A DNA stretch of 64,000 bases from Chelonoidis abingdonii. Its lineage: Eukaryota; Chordata; Testudines; Testudinidae. Location: contig NC_133770.1 of assembly GCF_003597395.2 (NCBI RefSeq), positions 28,935,496 through 28,999,495 on the forward strand. Direction: 5' to 3'. Position numbers and translations under genes: made by a program. The notes beneath the pieces were generated by a model that saw only the letters and a program-made list of their open reading frames with translations, did not search any database and was not told the origin of the DNA. Positions 48,024 to 58,100 of the stretch are shown here, piece by piece; position 1 is the stretch's first letter, and each line of letters begins with the position of its first letter.

Positions 48024-48432
48024 GGACTTGTCTACACTTACAGCGCTGCACCTAGGGTGACCAGATGTCCCAGTCTTGATATTCAGGGCTTTGTCTTATA
48101 TAGGCATCTATTACTCCCACACTCTGTCCCAGTTTTTCACCCTTGCTGCCTGGTCATCCTAGCTGCAGCGGTGCAGCTTCCCCAGTAAAACTGTGCTGCA
48201 GTAGCAATTAGTAAAGATGCTACCTACAGTGATGGGAGAACTTCTCCCATAGATGTAGGTACTCCACCTTCCCAAGAGGCAGTAGCTATGTTGACAGGAG
48301 AGGCTCTCCTGTCAACATAGTGGTGTCTACACCGGGGGTTAGGTTGGTCTTACTATGTTCCTTGGGTGTGGATTTTCTACTTCTCTGAGCAACATCGTTA
48401 TTCTGGCATAGGTTTGGAGTGTAGACAAAGCC
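48024..48432. mobile_element. MITE with GGACTTGTCTACACT ends (outer element)
   Basis: GGACTTGTCTACACT at the left and AGTGTAGACAAAGCC at the right are inverted. Inside are paired inverted blocks: GTGATGGGAGAACTTCTCCC, and GTTGACAGGAGAGGCTCTCC followed by TGTCAAC. The left flank is TAA, the right CAA, so a 3-bp target of PIF/Harbinger type is possible but not proven. Another MITE interrupts it. Confidence 0.65.
48053..48161. mobile_element. MITE nested inside the 48,024 MITE
   Basis: TAGGGTGACCAGATG and CCTGGTCATCCTA are inverted ends of a separate family. Removing the segment rejoins the outer element around a repeated GCTGCA word. The interior (GGGCTTTGTCTTATATAGGC, TATTACTCCCAC) does not belong to the outer family. 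Confidence 0.65.
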
Positions 48433-49329
48433 CAAATATCCTGACCTGTAAATCTACCCTTACTCTCATCCTCCTCCTCTGATGCGTTGTCTCATGCATA
48501 AGCAGTAGATGTGCATTTAATTGGGAAGGAATTTTCTATTCACCATATTATTTCCTTATGTCTAAACTTTCCCCAACCAAATCAGAACTAGAAATTTACC
48601 AATTACCCAAAGCTTACATCAAAGGCCTGGTACTAGAGTTGCTTGATGCAGTGTTGTTCATCTAAAGTCAATGAGTGTTGCATATGTGAACAGCATTAGA
48701 ACCAAGCCACTAGTTTACAGTAACTGGAGCAGAATACAGGTTCCCTGCATCATTAATAAATGGACCAAATATTGATTAGCAGTTGTAGATACCTCAATTT
48801 TTGGATTCAGCTAAAGGTACCTTCAAGGGAGCTAAACTTTATTGTGCAGGTACTCAGCATTTTCAGAAAAATAGGCCCATTTAAGGTAGCTCAAGCTGGT
48901 CTGGTCAAATATTGAGGGACTCAAATCATCAGGCACTTTAGACAATCTCCCAGAACACAATTGTATCCCTGTGTCTGTTTTTCTTTTCCTGCACTGATAT
49001 TACTGCTGCTGTTCTTTCCACCAGGGTATGATATTGCCATGTAAACTGTTAACAGAAAGAGATCAGTAGTTTCATGGGAACCATGGAGTCTTGTGTCTGA
49101 GATCCAGATAGTGCTCCTGAGGTTGTCCCATGGAGTTTCTTCCCTCTCCTCTGCTGACTGGATTACTAACAATAAGTAAAATGCTAGTCAGTACAGGAAA
49201 CGTCTGATGTGAGGTAGGGTATATTCACAGATTGGGATAAGGAAGTCTATAATGATAGTCTCCTTCTCGCCCCACCTCCCACTCGACAGTATACTCCAAT
49301 ATATACGCCTATTTTATATTCATATCACA
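48433..49329. other. no recognised feature
   Basis: No gene or named repeat seen. Confidence 0.35.
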
Positions 49330-49505
49330 AATTCCCAGGTTTCAGCTATTTCATATATTCCAAGGCCAGAAGGTACCATTGTGACCATTTAGTTTGACCT
49401 CCTGTACAGCACATGCCATAGAACTTCCCAAAAAATTCCCAAGAGCATATCATTTGGATACTTTTTTTTCTAATCTTGATTTTAAAATTGTCAGTGGCAG
49501 AAAAT

Positions 49506-49597
49506 GCATCTGAAGAAGTGGGTTGTAGCCCACAAAAGCTTATGCTCAAATAAATTTGTTAGTCTCTAAGGTGCCACAAGTACTCCTGTTCTTTTTG
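49506..49597 (+). mobile_element. 92-bp Penelope-type insertion with 7-bp target duplication
   Basis: Runs from GCATCTGAAGAAGTGGG through TTAGTCTCTAAGGTGCCAC to TTCTTTTTG. Flanks AGAAAAT (49,499-49,505) and AGAAAAT (49,598-49,604) are identical, and removing the insert restores CR1. 5' truncated just upstream of the hammerhead-like core. Confidence 0.75.
49510..49547 (+). ncRNA. hammerhead-like ribozyme core, mutated
   Basis: CTGAAGA (49,510-49,516), extra A, stem II GTGGGT-TGTA-GCCCAC (the inner pair is G-U or open), then AAAA where GAAA is required, stem III AGC-TTAT-GCT, and C at 49,547 as the expected cleavage base. The lost G12 should abolish activity. Confidence 0.35.
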
Positions 49598-50411
49598 AGA
49601 AAATCCACAAACCTTGGTAAATTGTTCCAATGGTTAATTAGCCTCACTATTAAACATTTGCTCCTTGTTTCTACTCCGAATTTGTCTAGCTTCAGCTAGC
49701 AGCCATTAGACTGTGTTATACCTTTCTCTGCTAGATTGAAGAGCCCATTATTAAAGAGTTGTTCCCAACTCTTATGATCAAATCACCCCTTGGCCTTCTC
49801 TGTGTTCAACTAAATAGATTGATTTCCTTGAGTCTATCACCATGAGTCAGGTTCTTAATTCTTTCATCAGTCCTTTAGCTCTTCTCTAAGCCCTTTCCAG
49901 TTTTTCAGCATCCTTCTTGAACTGAGGACACCAGAACTGAACACAGGATTGTAGCAATGGTCACATCAGTGCCAAATACAGAGGTGAAATAACCTCTCTA
50001 TTACTACTCAAGATTCACGTTTATGCATCCAAGGATCACATTAGCCCTTTTGGTCACCCTTTTGCACTGGGAACTCATGGTCAGTTGATTATCCATCATG
50101 ACACCCATATTTTTTTCTAGAGTCCCTACTTCCCAGGATTGAGTCCCCCATCCTGTAAGACTGGCCTATCCGCTTTGTTCCTAGATGTATATATTTACAT
50201 TAAGCTGCATTGAAATGTTTGCACTCAGTTTGCCAAGTAATTTAGATTGCTCTATATGAGTGACCTGTTGTATTTATTATTTACCACTCTCTGAATGTGT
50301 GTAATCTGCAAATTTCATCAGTGATTATTTTCTTGCATGTCATTGATAAAAATGTTAAATAGCTTAGAGCTAAGAACAGATCCAGGTGGAAACCCACTAG
50401 AAACACCCTGC

Positions 50412-50853
50412 TGTCACACACTGAGGAGTAGGTGGTACAACCTTGTAGTCAGAGCAAAGGCCTGACCTAGTGGTCATAACAGAATCAGAGGACGGAACTG
50501 GAGGCATAGTCAGGAGGCAAGCCAATGGTCTGGGCTAGAACTCAGGAGCCAGGGAAGAACCAAGGAGCAGAACCAGAGTCATGGTCAGAAGACAAGCCAG
50601 TGGTCAGGAATCAGGGGTTCAGAGATAGGCAGTGACTAGAGCTGGAGTGGAGCAGGCAAGGAGTGGAACAAGGGCTGAACAGGAAGCATAAAGCTCATTG
50701 AGCAGCCAATGTGCTGCTGTGCCTACAGAATTTAAATAAGGATCTATTGGCCATTCTGTCCAATCTGGGAGCACTTAGTTAGGTTGTATTAGGCCCAGCT
50801 GAGCTCACTGGGTTGCTAGGAGACCGTACTTGGAGCTAGCTGAATTCCTGACA
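50412..50853 (-). repeat. gypsy 3' LTR
   Basis: In the minus sense it starts TGTCAGGAATTCAGC (50,853) and ends CAGTGTGTGACA (50,412). It shares GAATCAGAGG, GCAGGCAAGGAG, GGATCT-TTGGC and GGCCCAGCTGAGCTC with the other LTR. TTTAAATAAGG is a TATA-like word. The purine-rich AAAGGTGGG just outside (50,858-50,866, minus sense) could be the polypurine tract. Confidence 0.75.
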
Positions 50854-50859
50854 GTACCC

Positions 50860-51963
50860 ACCTTTGAAGAGTCCTCCTGGGGGTCCGTGGCCCTGTCCTC
50901 TCAAGATATCTTTGGAGAAATTCCCTCAGGAGATCAGAAGTGTAAACATATTCTTCTGGTTCCAATGAGTGCTCTTCTGGCCAGTACCCTTCCAGTCTTT
51001 CAGATACTAACACTTCTTCTGACGCATCAGGAGTTGAGGACATGATGAGCTTCATATTCCTCCTACCTGGGGCCAATTACTGGGGTGAAGTTTGGGATGC
51101 CAGTCAGAGAAATGTTTGTTTACAAATGCGTTAAGGAGAGAAATATGGGAAAAAAGCATAAATCTTAGGAATTCTGGGAGTTGAAGCTTGAAGGCTGCTG
51201 AGTTTTTTTTGCTTGATGATCCAAAAAGGCCCCAGCTATTGGGGGTCAAGCTTGGCTGAAGGACAGTCTATTCCTAGGCTCTCAGTCAAGAGACAAGCCT
51301 TTTCCCCTACCACAAAGTTACGAGCAGCCTGTTGCTTTCCATCAGAGTAATGCTTATGAGTTTCTTTAGCAGCAAGTAAGTGCTCCTCGAGTTTCTGGAG
51401 GCGAAGGACCAGGTCTATGGCTGCTAAGACAGCAGAGCTTTTTGACAGATCTGGATGGAATTGGGGGTGAAAACCAAAATTTGCAAAGAATGGGCTCTGT
51501 TGGACTGAGGCATGTGTTGAGGTAGTGTATGTGAACTCAGCCAAACACAACAGTGGGAGCCAATCATCCTAATGGGAATTCACTAATCAGTGGAGATACA
51601 GCTCCATTATCTGACTAACTCTCAGTTTGACCATCAGTCTGCCAATGTAGGTCCCAGAAGGTAAAGACATTCCTACCAGAATTGAGAAACAAATTGTGAG
51701 CCTTAATCCAATATGATACTTTTTGGCATACAATGGTACAAAAAGGCGTGCTTCGGAAAAGCTTATGCAATTTCACAGGCAAATGGCATGGTGTGATGGA
51801 ATAAAATGGGCCTCTTGTTCAGGAGGTCCACTACAGTCAGAAAAACTGAGTGCCCTTTGAGAGGGTGAACCAAGGATGTGGAGGTTTGGGCAGGGGCTGA
51901 ATGAGATGCACAGGCTTGGCTCTCAGGTCTATGTATGGGCACAGAGGTCACAGGATCTAACAT
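50860..51963 (-). pseudogene. gypsy integrase remnant with chromodomain-like end
   Basis: From right to left: a catalytic-core piece (VFLTVVDLLNKRPIL, 51,850-51,790) resembling the start of the integrase core; the C-terminal core (AEFTYTTSTHASVQQSPFFA, 51,545-51,485, the A-E-F-x-Y-N-x-x-x-H-x-S block); a coiled helix (LQKLEEHLLAAKETHKHY); then a LPEFLRFMLFSHISLL block (51,180-51,130) matching the L-P-x-x-x-R-I-H-x-V-F-H-V-S-L-L region. It ends in LEGYWPEEHSLEPEEYV (about 50,990-50,940), a damaged chromodomain of the W-K-G-Y-x-x-E-x-x-S-W-E-P type. Integrase joins the cDNA to host DNA; chromodomains steer it to marked chromatin. Frameshifts and stops exclude function. Confidence 0.7.
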
Positions 51964-52025
51964 AATTTCGAATATCAGGTCATAGGGTCGGACACCAGAA
52001 ATATTTTGTGATCAGTTTCCGTGTT

Positions 52026-52690
52026 TTAAATTGACTGAAATGGCCTGCCATGGGTGAGTAATGGCACACCCTTAGCATCTAAAGCCAAAACCTGCCCTTG
52101 AGAATGTAGAGATGATCTCCTAAGATAGAGGAGGTCTTCTTGCAAATGAAACCTTGAATCTCTGGAAGCGCCAGTGTTTCTTAGCATCTGGCAGATTGAG
52201 GCTGCAAATGGGAACGAAAAATGGATAGTGGTCATCAGGGGACCAGTGATGGTCCCACAGACAAAGTGGGAGGGTTTAAGGACAGTAGTGAGAGCTTTCT
52301 GCTCCCATTCACAGTACTCATCCTTGCAGGACAAAGCATCTGCCATCCCATTCTTAGTCTCCGCATGGTACATAACCATGAAGTCAAATCAGGAGACACA
52401 AAGATTCCAGAAAATCTGACATTGGTTAAGTCATCAAGCTGTCTATAAATGCTTCATATTCTTTGTGGGGTCCAGATAGGTCAAAATGGGGACAGAACTA
52501 AATGCCTTTTTCAAGTGGTCGAAAGCCACCTGCATGTCAGTGGACTAGGTGAATTTAACCACTTTCTTGAGGAGGGACATTATGGGGCTACCAGGTCAGA
52601 AAATTCTTGGATGAATCGCCAGTAAAAAATTTGTCAATCTGAGAAATCGCTGTACTCCATATATATTTGAGGGTGCCTTCCACTTACTAA
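52026..52690 (-). pseudogene. gypsy reverse transcriptase C-terminus and RNase H remnant
   Basis: Minus-strand frames give a VQRFLRLTNFLLAI segment and AFDHLKKAFSSVPIL near 52,660-52,490, the end of the RT thumb and the start of RNase H in gypsy pol. HAETKNGMADALSCK follows near 52,360-52,310, the G-x-x-N-x-x-A-D-A-L-S-R block at the end of RNase H. The polymerase palm with its Y-x-D-D box, the protease and most of RT are absent between here and the gag zinc-knuckle remnant, so a large internal deletion has occurred. Confidence 0.65.
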
Positions 52691-52699
52691 TCTTGTGAC

Positions 52700-53740
52700 C
52701 AATGCTTCTAAGTGGATGTCTGGCATGTCAGAATGCTGGAGTTGAAGAGGTAGACAGCATGGGGTAGTGGGCTGTATAGAGATTGCACAATTCTGGTGGA
52801 TAGGCAGCAGTATGGTTCACTGTGCGGAGGAATGAAGTGCAGACCCAACCCTAACCCCTTGACTGGGGCTGGGACCTGGCATTTCCTGACCTGGAGGTGG
52901 GCTGGGAACCCTGCTGTGATGGTCCCAGGTATCCCACAATATAGGCAAAACCCCAATGACAATTATTTTAGTTGGCGGAGAGGTGGGGCTGGGTTAAGTC
53001 AACTTTGGGGTCTGGTAGGGCAACTGAGGCCTCAGGAGCTGGTGAGGGTCAGGTAGCATGTCATTTTTCTTGGGCTATCTCCATCAGCCAATCATCAATC
53101 ATAATACAAAGATTAATTAAAGTTCCCAGGCTAGGCAGAGGTTCCACCCATGCTAATTAATCTTTGATAAGGTCATTGAGTCCGTGCCTGAAGTGGTATC
53201 ACTGCATAGCTGCATTCCAGTGGGTGTCTGACACTGAAATTCTGCTGCGTATTTGGCGATGGAACTGGGACCCTGCCAGAGGATTGAAGAGCACCTTCTG
53301 CAGTATGTTCTCAATTAGAGTCATCGAAGATGCCTGCCATTGCATGTACAAAGTTCTCAAAGTGTTTAGGAAGAGGACTGGACCCCTCCAGTAGCGGACA
53401 CTCAGGGCCACTCCAGTAAACAGACTGGGTACTAATCCCATTCAGGATCCTGATCTGTGGGGTATGACTGTGGCTGCAACACGAACTGCAGATTACTTTA
53501 GTTAAGGAACCCACAAAACTTGGCACAATCCCTGTTGAATTTATGAGGTAGGGGCAGCTTGGGCTAATGGAAAGTGGATGTGAGGGCTGGGAGGACAGAA
53601 GATGCTTGTATAGCCTCATTCAAGTTACATAGTGCAGTGAATTGAGCCTGCAGTTCCTGCAAGACCCCAACAACATCTGAGAAGGTAAGTTGAGCTCTTG
53701 CTGGAACCCTTCTAGTGGGGATCTCCATTAGGGCACAGTG
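52700..53740 (-). pseudogene. gypsy gag remnant with degraded zinc knuckle
   Basis: Near 52,955-52,900 CLYCGIPGTITAGFP resembles the C-x2-C-G-x-x-G-H-x4-C zinc knuckle, with the histidine and last cysteine lost. Upstream (53,440-53,200) a W/R-rich stretch with LVPSLFTGVALSVRYWRGP fits a retrotransposon gag domain only loosely. Stops interrupt all frames. The call rests on position between the 5' LTR and pol and on the knuckle. Confidence 0.5.
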
Positions 53741-53751
53741 GGCTGCTCAAA

Positions 53752-54094
53752 CTATAGCGCACCAAGAGGTAGACAGCGTAACGTAGTGGTCAGAGCAGGA
53801 GTCTGGTCTAGTGGTTGGAGCAGAATCAGAGGGAAAAAGGAAGTTTTGGTCAGGAGACAAGTTGATGGTCAGAGCCAGGATTTAAAATTAGGGTTTCACA
53901 GCTAGGCAAGGACACAGGCTAAAGCAGAGCAGGCAAGGAGGGGAGCAAGGGCTGGTGCATGGAATACATTTAACAGCCACTGTGCTGCTTTGCTACCAGG
54001 CTTAAATAGGGATCTGTTGGCTGTTCTGTCTGATCAGGCAGCAGTCACTTAGTTAGGGTTTATTGGGCCCAGCTGAGCTCGCAGGAGACTGATA
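53752..54094 (-). repeat. gypsy 5' LTR, shortened
   Basis: Aligns by eye to the other LTR (CTAGTGGTTGGAGCAGAATC, GCAGGCAAGGAGGGGAGCAA, CTTAAATAGGGATCTGTTGG, GGCCCAGCTGAGCTCG) but lacks about 35 bp near its outer end, finishing GAGACTGATA. Left edge approximate. Confidence 0.65.
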
Positions 54095-54890
54095 CCTGTT
54101 CAGTGATAATTCCCCATTTAAAATTACATTTTGAGACCTATCAGTCTGCTAGCTTTTAAGTCATTTAATGTGTGCCATATCATTTTAGAGTTTTTCAGTC
54201 AAAATGCTGTGTGGTACCAAGTCAAACACCTTCCAGAAGTCTGAGTATAGTACATCAACCCTTTTACCTTGATCAATCAAACTTGTAATTTCATTAAAAA
54301 AAATCATGTCAGGTTGACAGGATCTGTTTTCCATAAGCCCATGTTGCTTGTTATGAATTAAATATTCTCCTTTAATACTTTATTAATTGAGTCTCTTATC
54401 AGCCACTATATTATCTTGCCCAGGACTGAAGTCAGACTGACAGGCCTATAATATCCTGGGTCATCCTGTTTACCCTTTTTAAACATTGGCACAACATTAT
54501 CTTTCTTCCAGTCCAGAGTGCCAAGACTAAACTAAAATCAGCATTAACAGTCCAGCAAGCTCCTTGACCAACTCTTTTAAAACTCCTGGATGCAAGTTAT
54601 CTCGATCTGCTGATTTTAAAATGTCTGACTTTAGTAACTGCTGTTTAACATCCTCCCAAAATACTAGAGGCATGAAAAGAGTGTTATCATATGATGAAAA
54701 AAATCTCATCTCTTTTTTCCCTAAATACAGAACAGAAATACTTATTGAACACCTGTGACTTTTCTGCATTAATATTAATCACTCTACCATTTCAATCTAA
54801 TAATACACCAATGCCATTGTCAGAATTCTTTTTGTTCTTAATATACTTAAAAAAAACCCAAAAAAACAGCCTTCTGATTGTCCTTATTGT
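54095..54890 (-). pseudogene. CR1 LINE RT region (continuation of 49,330-50,411)
   Basis: Minus-strand frame 54,769-54,527 reads WEDVKQQLLKSDILKSADRD then NLHPGVLKELVKELAG, the CR1 reverse transcriptase N-terminal block (usually K-S-x-G-P-D-x-x-H-P-x-V-L-K-E-L). It is followed by palm and thumb segments toward 54,100. CR1 ORF2 supplies endonuclease and RT for copying its own RNA and probably that of the Cry SINEs, whose tails resemble CR1. Stops and the gypsy insertion make this copy dead. Confidence 0.8.
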
Positions 54891-56057
54891 TTTCCAAAAT
54901 GGAGTCAGGATTGGCTAACTGAACTCAAATGTGCTGCCCCAGGATAGTGAAATAAAAGTAATAAGTAGTATTGTGAATATATAAAATATATTCCAATGGC
55001 ACAGGACTACTATCTGCTGCATTAAGGACTGTAGCCAGAGCATTAACGTTGCCTCATTTTTGTTTGTTATATATATATACATCTGACAATAAGCCTGGTT
55101 GTATAAAAACGGGGTAAAGGTGAAAATCCTTTCATGCACAAACTAGAGACATTTTATACTTTCAGCAGTAAAATAATTAGACACTTTAAATGGTGGCATT
55201 GTCTGTTTATTACTATACTGTGTAATAATAATAAAAGGGGATCCGAGAGATTGTGGAGCCAAAGGCACAGATTCTTCTGAACTCTCATCACTCAGCATAG
55301 TTTGGAGGAATCAAATGCAGACAAATGTAATGTTTTGTGACTCCCTTCTCTACATACATACTGAAGTAAGTTTAAACAATGACTCATTTAAATCTTGATG
55401 GAACACTGCATGCCAAGATTTATCATTTCTATGGACTAAACAACTGTATAAGCTAAACTGTGAGCCACACTGTATAACTCTCTGGGCTGCATTTGGTGAA
55501 ACAGTGATATTAAAGAACCCCAAAAAGGTTTTGAAAAGAAAGCCACAAGCTGTTTCCATACGCGGCCACCTTGCAACATAATAATTATATCCCAGGTGAG
55601 ATGAGCCTATGGCACTCCTTATAGGGTCAGTAGTGGGAGAAATTTTAGAAGAATGAAAGCTTTTGGCATCTACTTCAAAGACAATATAACTATAAATGCG
55701 TGTTCCCTTGTTATTTTGGTGCACAGGTATGTAACTAACACCACAGAATTACCAGAATAGCCTGACAGGGGGCTGGAACTTTTTTGTCTTGTTAGAAAGG
55801 ATTTTATTTTATTTCATTTTATTTTATTTTGCAGGTGACAAATTAAGCCACAACAGATAGTATCTGTGAGCATCCCTTCCATCATGTAACCTCTTGTTTA
55901 AAGGTTTGCCATTTGTTGACACTCACCAAGATTATGTCTTCAAGTCTCATGGTTGAAGACTGTTAAGAAAAAGTTATTAGCTCTGTGCTTTCAACTTTGT
56001 TTTGGGTGACAGTCGATAATCCTTAAAGTGGAAGAAACTGAACTTTTAATGATTGTG
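54891..56057. other. anonymous sequence with (ATTTT)n
   Basis: ATTTT-type simple repeat at 55,799-55,830. A 124-codon minus frame (55,350-55,724) has no recognised domain. Nothing else seen. Confidence 0.35.
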
Positions 56058-56118
56058 ATGCCTTCATTTATATAGCAATTTCTTTCCCAATGGACCTCAA
56101 AGCACTTTACAAACTGTA
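56058..56118 (-). mobile_element. Cry-type SINE tail, reversed fragment
   Basis: TTTATATAGCAATTTCTTTC and CCTCAAAGCACTTTACAAAC are the reversed CR1-like tail of Cry; the rest is missing, and a hAT element follows within about 10 bp. Confidence 0.55.
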
Positions 56119-56128
56119 TTCTATATTG

Positions 56129-56478
56129 CAGGGGTCCCCAATGCGGTGCCTGCAGGGGCATCTAAATGCACCCGCGTCCTGGCCCCCGGTGGAGCACCCA
56201 CCAAAATGCTGCCGAATTTCTGCAGCATTTCAGCAGCGACTCCTCTCGATGACGCTGCTTGCCGCCGACAAGTGACGTCATCGAGAGGCGTCACTGCCGA
56301 AATGCAGAAATTCAGGGGTGATGCCTCTCGATGATGTCACTTGTCGGCGACAAGCAGCGTCATCGAGAGGCGTTGCCGCCAAAATGCTACCGAAATTCGG
56401 CAGCATTTTGGCGGGTGCTCCACCGCCGCCATGATCCTTCATCTGGCACCCGCCAGACAAAAAGGTTGGGGACCACTG
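56129..56478. mobile_element. 350-bp palindromic hAT MITE
   Basis: Ends CAGGGGTCCCCAA and TTGGGGACCACTG are inverted, as in Charlie-like hAT. Flanks CTATATTG and ATATATAG agree at 6 of 8. Almost the whole element is one imperfect palindrome centred near 56,305: GGTGGAGCACCC pairs with GGGTGCTCCACC, and two blocks (about 56,236-56,286 and 56,323-56,373), each bounded by CCTCTCGATGA and TCATCGAGAGG, are reverse complements of one another. GC- and CpG-rich; no coding capacity. Confidence 0.8.
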
Positions 56479-56486
56479 ATATATAG

Positions 56487-57104
56487 CCACTTCTGAAAAT
56501 ATTGTCATCTAGATTTCTTCCTTGTTGTCAGGAGTTACAGTTGCCATTTGACTTGATATCATGTCTCAATAGATTCTTACCTGAAAAACTCATGTGAATT
56601 AGTTGGACTATGAGCACTGGGCTGAAAACTATCTGACATGTAATGACAACCAAAATATCAAGTTGAGAGGAGCTGACCAGTGAGGTGCGGCAGAAATCGC
56701 TGATTGACCTGGTTTATGAAATCTTTTCATAATTATCTTGATTTGGGAGCAAGGTGGGGGATGGTAAACAGACTATTAATTAGTTTCAGAGATGATATTA
56801 AAGGATTGATCATAGCTTTCTGCAGCAGCCTCGCATTATGGATGCCTAGTGTAGAGGTGCTGGGCCCTAGCAGGAGCTCTATGAGGCATTGCATCTCAAG
56901 CAGGCAGAACACATTTTCCAGATCCATGGAGTTTATGTGAAGTGCAATTGCTGTACCACTTCCGGAAGGGTACAGAGATCTTGCTTTGCTATCTGTGGGG
57001 ATGTGGTGAACATGGAGCCAATGGGAATACTTATTGACTAAGAATTACTCGAATGAGCCCATTTTGGTGGATCAGACCCTTGGCCTTCAGTCTTTATGCA
57101 AGAA
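56487..57104. other. no recognised feature
   Basis: No gene or named repeat seen. Confidence 0.35.
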
Positions 57105-57545
57105 AAACACCCATTGCAGTAAGTGGAGAGGGTTCAAAGAAGAACTATTAGAATGATTAAAGGATTGGAAAACATGCGTTATAGTGACAGACTCACGGAG
57201 CTCAGTTATTTTATCCAGAAGAAGATTAAGGAGTGACTTGATCACTGTCTATAGGTACCTACACGGGGAACAGAAATTTGATAATAGAGCAGAGAAAGGT
57301 ATATCATGATCCAATGGCTGGAAGTTGAAGCCAGACAAATTCAGACTGGAAATAAGGTGTAAATGTTTAACAGTGAGGTTAATTAACCATTGGAACAATT
57401 TATTAAGAGTCATGGTGGATTATCCATCACTGACAATTTTTAAATCAACTACAGGATTTGAAGCAGGACTTAATTAAGAGAAGTCCTATTGCCTGTGTTA
57501 TGCAGGAGGTCAGATCTTTATGGTGCCTTCTGCCCTTAAAAAGCT
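57105..57545 (+). mobile_element. CR1 LINE 3' region
   Basis: GAGAGGGTTCAAAGAAGAAC, AAAGGATTGGAAAACATGCG, AGACTCACGGAGCTCAG, TTAATTAACCATTGGAACAA and TATGCAGGAGGTCAGATC follow the end of the CR1 ORF2 and its 3' UTR. Frames broken; tail not canonical. Confidence 0.75.
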
Positions 57546-57799
57546 GTGAGTGAGCGTTTTACCCACATCAAACTACTTCAAGATAGGGCCTAAGAGCAGG
57601 AAAAGAACAAACTGAAATTTCTGAGATTTGCCCCGTGGCAATACATACTAATGTAAATCTGGGCAAAATCTCTCTCTCTATCACTCACTCATATAATCAC
57701 TGCATTTGAGCCCTGTAAAAAAGTGGCGCAGGGAGGTGATGATTTCTTTATATGGCTGTGGTGACTACTATGTACATTTCTGAACACTCCTAATCCCAG

Positions 57800-58100
57800 A
57801 AAGGTATTGACACATTAACATGTCTTTAGAGAAGGACCACGGAAATTATTGATGGATTGGAAGGGTTCATTCTGGAGGAAAGAGGAAAACTCTAAATATA
57901 GCTTAACCAAATGATGACTAAAGATGACTTGCTAACCCACTACAAATATCTGAAGGATGAAAATACAAAAGAATTGCTTATGGTCCAGGGAGTTACTGGA
58001 TAAAACTGAGTAAAGAAAAAGGTAGGAATAATTTCCTAACAAAGAGGTCTACTATACTGTGAAATAGAATCCAAAGGGAATAGGATGAGATTCATGGGGC
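57800..58100 (+). mobile_element. CR1-like LINE 3' fragment, second copy
   Basis: CTACAAATATCTGAAGGATG, GGTAGGAATAATTTCCTAAC and CTGTGAAATAGAATCCAAAG show CR1 3'-region wording distinct from the copy just upstream. Limits approximate. Confidence 0.5.

Larger units (their letters stand above)
49330..50411 (-). mobile_element. CR1 LINE, 3' half (interrupted copy)
   Basis: Reversed CR1 from its 3' end through the region with GATTGAGTCCCCCATCCTGT, ATTGATAAAAATGTTAAATA and GATCCAGGTGGAAACCCACT, which encodes the C-terminal RT part. It continues at 54,095-54,890 after the gypsy element; together they make about 1.8 kb of one CR1 copy. A Penelope-type insertion interrupts it at 49,506-49,597. Frames are broken. 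Confidence 0.85.
50412..54094 (-). mobile_element. Ty3/gypsy LTR retrotransposon, degraded, inserted in CR1
   Basis: Two LTRs (50,412-50,853 and about 53,752-54,094) enclose gag- and pol-like remnants, all read on the minus strand. Flanks CCTGC (50,407-50,411) and CCTGT (54,095-54,099) agree at 4 of 5. Total 3.7 kb, shorter than usual for gypsy elements; protease and most of the RT are missing. Coding parts are full of stops and shifts. It belongs to the Ty3/gypsy retrotransposon group and is not an infectious virus. Confidence 0.8.

Noticed and set aside
55350..55724. 124-codon minus frame
   Set aside because: Unrecognised, no exon-like borders; chance expectation.
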